DNA from: Ralstonia sp. UNC404CL21Col | Lineage (GTDB): Bacteria > Pseudomonadota > Gammaproteobacteria > Burkholderiales > Burkholderiaceae | Reading direction: 5' to 3' | Assembly (NCBI RefSeq): GCF_000620465.1 | Contig: NZ_JIBE01000008.1 | Span: 1-64,000 of the forward strand | Length of the DNA stretch: 64,000 bases | The notes under the pieces: generated by a model | What the model was told of the DNA's origin: nothing | The model's input: only the letters and a program-made list of their open reading frames with translations | The model's database searches: none | Shown here: positions 1-7,202 of the stretch, in pieces | How positions within the stretch are numbered: the stretch's first letter is position 1 | Layout: each line of letters starts with the position of its first letter | Made by a program: the position numbers and the translations under genes

Positions 1-62
1 TGGGTGTGGAAGCGCAGTAATGCGTTCAGCTAACCAGTACTAATTGCCCGTGCGGCTTGATC
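1..62 (+). rRNA. rrl: 23S rRNA, 3' end only
   Basis: The first bases match the conserved 3' end of betaproteobacterial 23S rRNA: the block 'gctaaccagtactaattgcc' followed by GCTTGATCC, which would pair with the 5' end of the mature molecule. Only the last ~60 bases are inside the window, so the mature end is placed by memory of the terminal helix and may be off by a few bases. The 115-bp spacer to the 5S gene contains no tRNA. Confidence 0.9.
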
Positions 63-177
63 CTATAACCGGTATGTTTCCGGCTGGGTCTGCCTTGTGC
101 CTGATACACAAGCACAACCCCTACTACATTCCCATATTGGCGGCGTTGACACAAAGTCAGCGACGCGACAAGTCATA

Positions 178-291
178 GCCTGGTGACCATAGCGAGTCGG
201 TACCACCCCTTCCCATCCCGAACAGGACCGTGAAACGACTCCGCGCCGATGATAGTGCGGATTCCCGTGTGAAAGTAGGTCATCGCCAGGC
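178..291 (+). rRNA. rrf: 5S rRNA
   Basis: A 114-nt segment with the typical 5S layout. It begins GCCTGGTGACCATAGCGAG and ends TCATCGCCAGGC, so the ends pair to form helix I, and it contains the conserved CCCATCCCGAACAGG block. It lies just after the 23S 3' end on the same strand, as expected for the distal part of an rrn operon. Confidence 0.96.
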
Positions 292-300
292 TCTCCATCT

Positions 301-340
301 AAACACCCCAGCTCCAACACAGAGCTGGGGTGTTTGCCTT
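301..340 (+). terminator. rRNA operon terminator
   Basis: A perfect 14-bp stem (301-314 with 322-335) encloses the 7-nt loop CAACACA, ten bases after the 5S gene. The stem ends in TGTTT. Position and strength fit the intrinsic terminator of the rRNA operon. Confidence 0.85.
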
Positions 341-415
341 TGCGCGCTCAACTTCGATATCCAGCTCTTCGGGTGAATCGGATCGGCTCATTGCAGTGCG
401 AATGCACATCAAACA

Positions 416-441
416 AAAAAGCCTCCGAATGGAGGCTTTTT
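416..441 (-). terminator. terminator of the M20 amidohydrolase gene
   Basis: A perfect 11-bp stem, AAAAAGCCTCC (416-426) with GGAGGCTTTTT (431-441), has a GAAT loop. It lies 29 bases past the stop codon of the minus-strand amidohydrolase gene, whose transcript would end in a U-run. A and T runs on both sides mean it can act in both directions, insulating the rRNA operon from the gene. Confidence 0.85.
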
Positions 442-469
442 GCGCTTATGCGGGTGGCTGAGTGACTAC

Positions 470-1657
470 CTACGTAGCCAGGAATTTCTCAACGAGACGA
501 ACCCAATACGTGGCGCCCAGCGGCAGCAACTCGTCGTTGAAGTCATAGCTGGGATTGTGCAGCATGCACGGGCCGAGCCCGTGCCCTTGCTCGCGGTGGT
601 CACCATCGCCGTTGCCGATGAAGGCGAAGCAGCCAGGCTTCTCGATCAGCATGAACGAGAAATCCTCCGCGCCCATGGTCGGATCGATATTGGCATCAAC
701 GTTATCCACGCCGACGAGTTCGCGCATGACGGCCGCGGCGAATTGCGTTTCGGCTTCCGTGTTGACGGTCGGCGGGTAGTTCCGGTGGAAGACGAAGTCG
801 ACCGTGCAATCGTATGCGGAGGCGATGCCTTTGGAGACTTCTTCCATGCGGCGCTCGATGAGGTCGAGCACTTCAGTGGAGAACGTGCGCACCGTGCCGC
901 CGATCCAGGCTTCATTCGGGATGATGTTGGTGGCGTCGCCGGCATGGAACTGCGTGACCGAAAGGACGGCCGTGTCGATTGGCCGCTTGTTGCGCGTAAT
1001 GATGCCTTGCAACGCCGAGACTACCTGAGCGCCGACAAACACCGGATCGTTGCCGTTGTGCGGTAGCGCTGCGTGCGCCCCTTTGCCTTTGATCGTGATG
1101 CGGAATTCGTTGCTCGACGCCATCAGCGCGCCGGCACGCGTCCCGAATGCACCGACCGGCACCCCTGGCCAGTTGTGCAGGCCAAAGACGGCGTCGCACG
1201 GAAAACGATCGAACAGGCCGTCCTTGATCATCTCGCGCGCGCCCCCGCCGCCTTCTTCGGCAGGCTGGAAGATGAGGTTCACGGTACCGCTGAAATTGCG
1301 ATGTTTAGCCAAGTAATGCGCCGCACCAAGCAGCATCGCAGTGTGGCCATCGTGACCGCACGCGTGCATCTTGCCGTCGTGCTTGGAGCGGTGCTCGAAC
1401 TGGTTGGCCTCCGCAAGCGGCAGGGCGTCCATATCGGCGCGCAGGCCGATGCTCTTGCCTTCACCGTTGCGGATGACACCGACCAGGCCGGTCTTGCCCA
1501 GGCCCCGATGCACTTCGATGCCCCATTCGGCGAGTTTGGCAGCGACCAGATCTGAGGTGCGCTGCTCTTCGAAGCAGAGTTCGGGATGCGCGTGAATGTC
1601 GCGTCGCAGCGCCTGGATCTCGGGCTGCGCGGCTTGGATTTCTGGGATCAGCTTCAT
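470..1657 (-). CDS. M20D amidohydrolase (hippurate hydrolase-like)
   Basis: 395 aa, the usual length for M20D metallo-amidohydrolases. The family cleaves N-acyl amino acids such as hippurate, or related amides, in the cytoplasm using a di-metal centre. Visible motifs: RADMDALP (73-80), the metal site CGHDGH (100-105, with the Cys typical of M20D), the general-base glutamates in PAEEGGGG (132-139), GLHNWPG and, near the C terminus, MGAEDFSF. It begins MKLIPEIQ and has no signal peptide. It is divergent from the argE-like gene, and a TATCAT hexamer on the minus strand at 1700-1705 could be its -10. Family assignment is secure; the substrate (hippurate, N-acyl amino acid or IAA conjugate) cannot be read from sequence. 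Confidence 0.88.
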   Translation of the reverse strand: MKLIPEIQAAQPEIQALRRDIHAHPELCFEEQRTSDLVAAKLAEWGIEVHRGLGKTGLVGVIRNGEGKSIGLRADMDALPLAEANQFEHRSKHDGKMHACGHDGHTAMLLGAAHYLAKHRNFSGTVNLIFQPAEEGGGGAREMIKDGLFDRFPCDAVFGLHNWPGVPVGAFGTRAGALMASSNEFRITIKGKGAHAALPHNGNDPVFVGAQVVSALQGIITRNKRPIDTAVLSVTQFHAGDATNIIPNEAWIGGTVRTFSTEVLDLIERRMEEVSKGIASAYDCTVDFVFHRNYPPTVNTEAETQFAAAVMRELVGVDNVDANIDPTMGAEDFSFMLIEKPGCFAFIGNGDGDHREQGHGLGPCMLHNPSYDFNDELLPLGATYWVRLVEKFLAT

Positions 1658-1919
1658 GAGGATGCTCGTGTTCTGGCTGAAAATTCGGAGTCACGTTCGA
1701 TGATACGCCGAAGGGCGATTCTCGACCCGCTATCAGCCGATTGCTTGATCCGTCCATGCAGTTGCGTATGGATTGCCCGCACGACGGTTTGTGCTCCCGC
1801 ACGTACAGGCAAAGCGGAGCGGCCGAAAGGCCTACACTGGAGGTTCGCCAATTGACCGCGCGGCCGATGCCGGTGTCCCGCCGCGGTCTTGCCGCCTTGT
1901 GAACGACTCCGAGCCCATC

Positions 1920-3122
1920 ATGTCCGCCGACGTTATCGCTGCTGCATCGCAGCCCTCCGACGAAGTTCTGCAATTGATCCGCACGCTGGTGGCGTTCGAT
2001 ACCGTGAGCCGCAATTCGAACCTCGGATTGATCGAGTGGGTGCGCGATCGCTTGCGCGCGCAGGGCGCGGAATGCCGGCTGACGTATGACGCCACGGGCG
2101 GTAAGGCGAACCTGTTTGCGACGTTGTCGCCGGGCCGCAAGCCGGGGCTCGTGCTGTCGGGCCATACCGATGTGGTGCCCGTCGATGGCCAACCGTGGGA
2201 TACGAACCCGTTCGATGCGCAAATCCGCGATGGTCGCCTGTACGGGCGTGGCACGGCCGACATGAAGAGCTTCATTGCCGTGGCACTCGCAAATATGCCG
2301 GCTTTCATGGCAGCGGAAGGCGACGCCAGTTTTCATCTATCGCTGTCGTATGACGAAGAGATCGGCTGCGTGGGCGTGCGCGGCCTTCTGCGTGACCTTG
2401 AGGCCAGCGGCATTCACCCGGCCGGTTGCATCGTCGGCGAGCCCACGTCGATGCGTGCCATCATTGCGCACAAGGGCAAGCGCGAATACCGATGCTGCGT
2501 GCGAGGCAAGGAAGCGCATTCCGCGCTGACGCCGCAAGGGGTGAACGCGATCGAATTTGCGGCGCTGCTGATCGCACATATCCGCTCGCTGGCTGCGCGT
2601 CTGGCGGCGGAAGAAGCGCGCGACGCCGCCTTTGTCGTGCCGCACACGACGCTGAATACGGGCACGATCAAAGGCGGTATTGCCACCAACGTGGTGCCCC
2701 GCGATTGCGAATTCACCTTCGATTTCCGCTATCTGCCGGGCACCGATCCGGATTGGCTTTTCGGCGAGGTTGAGCGCTATGCCCAGCAGACGCTGCTGCC
2801 GCAGATGCGCGAAATTTCTGCCGACGCTGACATCAGCTTCGCCATGAAGGCCAATACGCCCGGCTTGTCGATTGCCCCCTCACACGAGTTGGTTGCGCTG
2901 GCACAAGCGCTGGCCGATAGCCGGGGCGTGGTCGGCAAGGTCGACTATGGGACGGAGGCGGGCTTGTTCTCGCGCGCGGGCATCCCGACGGTCGTGTGCG
3001 GCCCGGGCAATATCGAGCAGGCGCACAAACCGAACGAGTACATCGAACTCACGCAGATCGCGCAGTGCGAAGCGTTCATGCGGCGCCTCGCCCAACAGCA
3101 GCCGCAAATGCAGCCGGCCTGA
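1920..3122 (+). CDS. argE: acetylornithine deacetylase (ArgE/M20A)
   Basis: 400 aa. ArgE removes the acetyl group from N-acetylornithine in arginine synthesis. M20 motifs: SGHTDVVPVDG (80-90; metal ligand His82 and Asp84), GRGTADMKSF (109-118; Asp114), DEEIGC (145-150; catalytic Glu) and GEPT. The reading frame is open from 1773, but the ATG at 1920 gives the family's usual N terminus (MSADVIAAASQ), so I start there. A TACACT hexamer at 1833-1838 is a possible -10. The window also has argJ (46885), which recycles acetyl groups and can make a separate ArgE dispensable, so a role in degrading other N-acyl amino acids is possible. The neighbouring M20D gene points the same way. Confidence 0.83.
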   Translation: MSADVIAAASQPSDEVLQLIRTLVAFDTVSRNSNLGLIEWVRDRLRAQGAECRLTYDATGGKANLFATLSPGRKPGLVLSGHTDVVPVDGQPWDTNPFDAQIRDGRLYGRGTADMKSFIAVALANMPAFMAAEGDASFHLSLSYDEEIGCVGVRGLLRDLEASGIHPAGCIVGEPTSMRAIIAHKGKREYRCCVRGKEAHSALTPQGVNAIEFAALLIAHIRSLAARLAAEEARDAAFVVPHTTLNTGTIKGGIATNVVPRDCEFTFDFRYLPGTDPDWLFGEVERYAQQTLLPQMREISADADISFAMKANTPGLSIAPSHELVALAQALADSRGVVGKVDYGTEAGLFSRAGIPTVVCGPGNIEQAHKPNEYIELTQIAQCEAFMRRLAQQQPQMQPA

Positions 3123-3127
3123 ACAAA

Positions 3128-3155
3128 AAACCGGGCGCATGGCCCGGTTTCTTTC
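3128..3155 (+). terminator. terminator after argE
   Basis: Stem AAACCGGGC (3128-3136) with GCCCGGTTT (3142-3150) and a 5-nt loop, starting six bases after the argE stop and followed by CTTTCTG. The preceding A-run lets it also serve the convergent binding-protein gene that ends at 3170. Confidence 0.85.
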
Positions 3156-3169
3156 TGTGCGATGCCCGT

Positions 3170-4327
3170 TCAGCGGATGACTTGGCCGTTCGAGTTGATG
3201 ATCGTCATCTCAACGAATTTCGAGCCGACATGGTTGGATGGCGAGAAGTTCACGTTGAAGCCCCCCACGTCGTAATTGCCCATCGACTCGAGCGCCCCGA
3301 TGAACTTCTCGCGCGTCAGGTCCCGGCCGGCACGCTTGAGACCTTCGACGAAGACGCGCGCGGCGACGTAGCCTTCGATGCTTCCGTAGTCGAAATCGGT
3401 AATGCCGTCGGACTTGAGCAGCTTCTGGTAGTCGCGCACCAGCGGCGACGCACCGCTATACGGATACGGCATCACCTGCGAGATGATCACGCCGCCGCCG
3501 GCCTTGCCCAGTGTATTGGCCAGCGCCTTGGTGCCGACGAACGATACGTTGTAGAACTGGCCCGCGTACCCCTGTTCCTGAGCGCCTTTCACGAGCGCCG
3601 CCACGGTCTGGTAAGCGCTGATGACGACGATCGCATCCGGCTTCTGCGCAAGCACGGTCCCAATGGCACCCTTCACGTCGGTGGTGTTGCGCACCACGCT
3701 CGCCTTTGCGGCCAGCGACACGCCCTGGTTGGCGGGAAGCTTCAGCGCGTGCTCCACGCCGTCCAGCCCGGCCTTGCCGTACGCATCGTCGTTGTAGATC
3801 ACGGCAATGCGCCTGAGGCCGGTCGTGCGGATCTGCTGCACGATGGCGGCGGTTTCGTCGTTGTAGCCGGCGCGCACGTGGAACACGTTGCGCGCGAACG
3901 GCTCGCGCAGTGCTGTTGCGCCGGAGTACGGCGCAAAGAACGGCACGCCTGCAGGATTGGCGATCTTCAGCGCCGCCAGGCTCGTCGGTGTGCCGACATA
4001 GCCGAACAGCGCAAAGACTTTGGTGTCGTCGATCAGCGTCTTGGTATTGCGGGCCGTCGCATCAGGCTCGTAGAAATCGTCGAGCACCTTCAGCTCGATC
4101 TTGCGTCCGTTGACGCCGCCTGCTGCATTGACGGCGTTGAAGTAAAGCTGGGCGCCGCGGTTCATCTGCTGGCCAAGCTGTGCCGCCGGGCCACTCATCG
4201 GCGCCGATTGGCCGACGATGATTGCGTCGTTGGTTACGCCCGTCTCAGCGTGGGCGCCGCCCGACGCCATGCCGACGATGCCCGCTGCGAACATGGCCAG
4301 CAGCCCGGTGATTCTGCGAGATTGCAT
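3170..4327 (-). CDS. ABC transporter periplasmic binding protein (LivK/amide type)
   Basis: 385 aa. A Peripla_BP_6 (type I fold) protein that captures branched-chain amino acids, amides or aromatic acids in the periplasm for an ABC importer. The ATG at 4327 is chosen over an open frame reaching 4462: it gives a clean signal peptide (MQSRRITGLLAMFAAGIVGM, predicted cleavage after GGAHA) and has a strong ribosome site (GGGGGAG) just upstream. The mature part opens with TNDAIIVGQSAPMSGPAAQL, typical of the family, with YNDDAYGKAGL further in. No permease or ATPase gene is adjacent, so it is an orphan whose partners are elsewhere. The ligand is unknown. Confidence 0.88.
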   Translation of the reverse strand: MQSRRITGLLAMFAAGIVGMASGGAHAETGVTNDAIIVGQSAPMSGPAAQLGQQMNRGAQLYFNAVNAAGGVNGRKIELKVLDDFYEPDATARNTKTLIDDTKVFALFGYVGTPTSLAALKIANPAGVPFFAPYSGATALREPFARNVFHVRAGYNDETAAIVQQIRTTGLRRIAVIYNDDAYGKAGLDGVEHALKLPANQGVSLAAKASVVRNTTDVKGAIGTVLAQKPDAIVVISAYQTVAALVKGAQEQGYAGQFYNVSFVGTKALANTLGKAGGGVIISQVMPYPYSGASPLVRDYQKLLKSDGITDFDYGSIEGYVAARVFVEGLKRAGRDLTREKFIGALESMGNYDVGGFNVNFSPSNHVGSKFVEMTIINSNGQVIR

Positions 4328-4475
4328 TGCTCTCCCCCGAGAGTTGATTTGCCCGGCATCATAGCTAAACGGGCAGGGGAGGCAAACAGAATCGGGCGGG
4401 TTGCGTCGCTTTTGAGCCTTTTTGAGACAGAGAAGGCGCGCGATGTGCTCGCTTTCCTTCATGCGGGGGGGCGTT

Positions 4476-6191
4476 TCAGGCGCCTTCGGCCACCCGTCGC
4501 TTCATCACCGCCAGCAGCACGGCCGTGACGACGGTGCCGGCAACCAGCGCCGCCACGTAGCCGCCCAGGTGCGTGACCGCGTTCGGGATCGGCAGCACGA
4601 ACGCCCCGCCGTGCGGCACGCGCAGTTCCACCCCAAACAGCATCGACAGCGCGCCTGTGCAGGCTGAACCCGCCACGAGCGCAGGAATGACGCGGAATGG
4701 GTCGCGCGCGGCATACGGGATCGCCCCCTCGCTGATGAAGGCGAGGCCGAGCACGGCGGTGGCGCGCGCCGCCTGGCGTTCGTCTGGCGTGAACCGCGAC
4801 GGGAACAGCCATGCCGCCAGCGCGATGCCCAGCGGCGGCGTCATGCCCGCGGCCATCGTGGCTGCCATGGGCGTGTAGACCTGCGCGCCGATCAGTCCGG
4901 TGCTGAATGCATACGCCGCCTTGTTGATGGGGCCGCCCATGTCGAAGGCCATCATGCCCCCCAGCAGAGCGCCCAGCGGGACCGCGTTGGCGCCTTGCAT
5001 GCCACGCAGCCAGGTCGTGAGCGACGCGAGCAGCGCGGCAACCGGCGCGCCCACCACATAGAGCATCACCAGGCCCGTCAGCAGGCAGCCGAGCACGGGC
5101 AGGATCAGCACCGGTTTCAGCCCTTCCAGGTTGCGCGGCAGCTTCAGCCAACGGTTGAGCGCCTCGGTGCCATAGCCAGCGACGAACCCGGCGACGATGC
5201 CCCCCAGAAACCCGGCGCCCAGGCTGGCGGCCAGCATGCCTCCGACCATCCCCGGTGCGATGCCCGGCCGGCTGGCGATCGAATACGCGATGTATCCGGC
5301 GAGCACGGGCACCATCAACGCAAACGCGGACTTGGCACCGATCTGGAACAGCGCGCCGCCAAGCGTGTGGCTGGCCGAGGCGTCCGTCACATAGATGCCG
5401 CCGAGGGCAAACGCCAGCGCAATCAGGATGCCCCCCGCCACCACAAAGGGCAGCATGAACGACACGCCGGTCATCAGGTGCTTGTACGGGCCGGTGCGCT
5501 GCTGTTCTGCAGCCGCGCCCGCGGTCCGCGTCGATTGGGCCGCCCCGGAGGCCTCCACGGCGGCCTCGTCGAACGCGCGGCGGATCAGCGCCTGCCCGTC
5601 ATGGATGGCGGCTTTGGTGCCGGCGCGGAAGACGCGCTTGCCGGCAAAGCGCGACAGGTCGACCTGCGTGTCTGCGGCGATCAGCACGAGATCCGCACTC
5701 GCGATGGCATCGGCCGACAGCGTGTTCTGTGCGCCTACGGAGCCCTGCGTCTCCACGTGGATCGTGTGACCGAGCGCGCCGGCGGCCTGCGTCAGCGCCT
5801 CCGCGGCCATGAAGGTGTGCGCGATGCCGGTCGGGCACGACGTGATGGCGACAATGCGCCGAGCTTGCACACCCGATTCCGGCGCGGGTGAGGCGTTCTG
5901 CATCACGCGGGCCAGCACCGCCCGCGCGTCGGCCAACACCTCGTCGAGCGTGACTTCAAGCGTGCGCGGATTGGCGTGACGAGCGGCGGCATCGGGCGAC
6001 AGGCCGGCCCAGACGACGGCTTCTGCGGTGGCCAGCGCCGCGGTGTCAACGACGGAGGTGATGTCCGGGCCGCGCACGTCGACGTCGAGCTTGTAGCCGG
6101 ATTCGCGCGCCGCGTGGCGCAGGGCCGCGCCGGCGAGCATCGCGCGGGCGGTGCGGCCGTCCGCACCGAGAATTGCCAGCAGGTTTGCCAT
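4476..6191 (-). CDS. fruA: PTS fructose-specific EIIBC component
   Basis: 571 aa. The membrane permease of the fructose phosphotransferase system: it imports fructose and phosphorylates it to fructose-1-phosphate. Residues 1-100 form an EIIB-like fold without the active-site Cys (a degenerate EIIB'). Residues 110-205 are the active EIIB domain with the phospho-accepting Cys in TSCPTGIAHT (Cys119). From about residue 235 (HLMTGVSFMLPFVVAGG) an EIIC domain follows with several hydrophobic helices and the motif FDMGGPINKAAY. It is the last gene of fruB-fruK-fruA, 54 bp after fruK. It depends on FruB for phosphate and on FruK downstream. Confidence 0.95.
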   Translation of the reverse strand: MANLLAILGADGRTARAMLAGAALRHAARESGYKLDVDVRGPDITSVVDTAALATAEAVVWAGLSPDAAARHANPRTLEVTLDEVLADARAVLARVMQNASPAPESGVQARRIVAITSCPTGIAHTFMAAEALTQAAGALGHTIHVETQGSVGAQNTLSADAIASADLVLIAADTQVDLSRFAGKRVFRAGTKAAIHDGQALIRRAFDEAAVEASGAAQSTRTAGAAAEQQRTGPYKHLMTGVSFMLPFVVAGGILIALAFALGGIYVTDASASHTLGGALFQIGAKSAFALMVPVLAGYIAYSIASRPGIAPGMVGGMLAASLGAGFLGGIVAGFVAGYGTEALNRWLKLPRNLEGLKPVLILPVLGCLLTGLVMLYVVGAPVAALLASLTTWLRGMQGANAVPLGALLGGMMAFDMGGPINKAAYAFSTGLIGAQVYTPMAATMAAGMTPPLGIALAAWLFPSRFTPDERQAARATAVLGLAFISEGAIPYAARDPFRVIPALVAGSACTGALSMLFGVELRVPHGGAFVLPIPNAVTHLGGYVAALVAGTVVTAVLLAVMKRRVAEGA

Positions 6192-6245
6192 GATCGGCTC
6201 CTTGAATGCGTTGAGCGTGTGGCGATGCGATGGTTGGTCTGGGCG

Positions 6246-7202
6246 TCAGGCCACGCGCTGCATCTGGACGGCGGCGGCGCATTCGCGCACTTCGCCAGGG
6301 GGGGGGAGGTGCGGCCCCAGACGCTGCAGCTTGCATGCGGCAAAGGCCACCGAAAGGCGCACGGTCTCTTCCATGCCGGCACCGGCATGCCAACCGGCCA
6401 GCACGCCGGCCACCATGGCGTCACCCGCGCCGACGGTACTGGCGGCGCGCACCGGTGGCAGGCTCGCTTGCCACGTGCCGTCTGCCGTGACGAACAGCGC
6501 GCCGTCCTCGCCGAGCGACACGATGACCTGCGCCACGCCACGCGCGTGGATGGCGCGTGCCACGTCCGCCGTTTCAGCCAGCGTCGGCAGCGATGTACCC
6601 GCCCACAGTTCCAGTTCGTGTCGATTGGGCTTGATGGCCGTCGGCAGCGCGTCGCGTGGCGCGGCCAGCACCCGTGCGAGCGGGGTGCCGCTCGTGTCGA
6701 CCAAGGTCGGCACGCGGCGGCGGTTAAGTCGGGCCAGCAATGTCACGTAGGCATCCGGCGGCAAGCCACCGGCCAGACTGCCGCACAGCGCCGCGCCCGC
6801 AATGTCGGAGAGCGCGTCAATGCGTTCGCACAGCGCGTCGAAGTCTGCGGGCGTGGCGTCAATGCCGGGCAGATTGATGTCGGTGGTCTGCCCGTCTGCC
6901 TGGTCGCTGATCTTGATGTTGGTGCGATTGGTGCCGGGCACGCGGCAGAAGCCGTCGACCACACCCTTGCGCGCAAACAGCGCCTCGAACAGTTCGGCAT
7001 TGGCGTCGCCGAGAAGGCCCGTGGCAATCACCGGCACCTGCCAGTCGGCGAGGCAGGCAGCGACGTTGACGCCCTTGCCGCCGGCTTGTTGCGTGACGCT
7101 GCGGCCGATGTTGACGCGGCCGCGTTCGAGGCGCTCCAGCCCGACGGTCATGTCGATGGCCGGGTTGAGCGTGACGGTGACGATGCGCGATTGGCGGCTC
7201 AT
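6246..7202 (-). CDS. fruK: 1-phosphofructokinase
   Basis: 318 aa. It phosphorylates fructose-1-phosphate, the product of FruA, to fructose-1,6-bisphosphate. PfkB/ribokinase-family signatures are clear: TLNPAID near the N terminus, AGGKGVNVA (40-48) and STVGAGDAMVAG (255-266), with catalytic base Asp261. The start at 7202 overlaps the fruB stop by four bases (ATGA), which argues for translational coupling and against the longer open frame to 7436. A run of nine G (C on the coding strand) at 6298-6306 lies about 20 codons before the stop and encodes the prolines of HLPPPGEV. Slippage there would change the C terminus. Confidence 0.95.
   Translation of the reverse strand: MSRQSRIVTVTLNPAIDMTVGLERLERGRVNIGRSVTQQAGGKGVNVAACLADWQVPVIATGLLGDANAELFEALFARKGVVDGFCRVPGTNRTNIKISDQADGQTTDINLPGIDATPADFDALCERIDALSDIAGAALCGSLAGGLPPDAYVTLLARLNRRRVPTLVDTSGTPLARVLAAPRDALPTAIKPNRHELELWAGTSLPTLAETADVARAIHARGVAQVIVSLGEDGALFVTADGTWQASLPPVRAASTVGAGDAMVAGVLAGWHAGAGMEETVRLSVAFAACKLQRLGPHLPPPGEVRECAAAVQMQRVA
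6298..6306. repeat. nine-G homopolymer inside fruK
   Basis: A run of nine G on the plus strand (nine C in the fruK sense strand) covers parts of four codons near the 3' end of fruK. It is the longest homopolymer I noticed inside a gene here. Such tracts are prone to slipped-strand mispairing; whether it varies in this organism is not known. Confidence 0.8.

Noticed and set aside
63-177. A tRNA gene in the 23S-5S spacer
   Set aside because: No cloverleaf could be found, and the spacer is too short once both ends are assigned.
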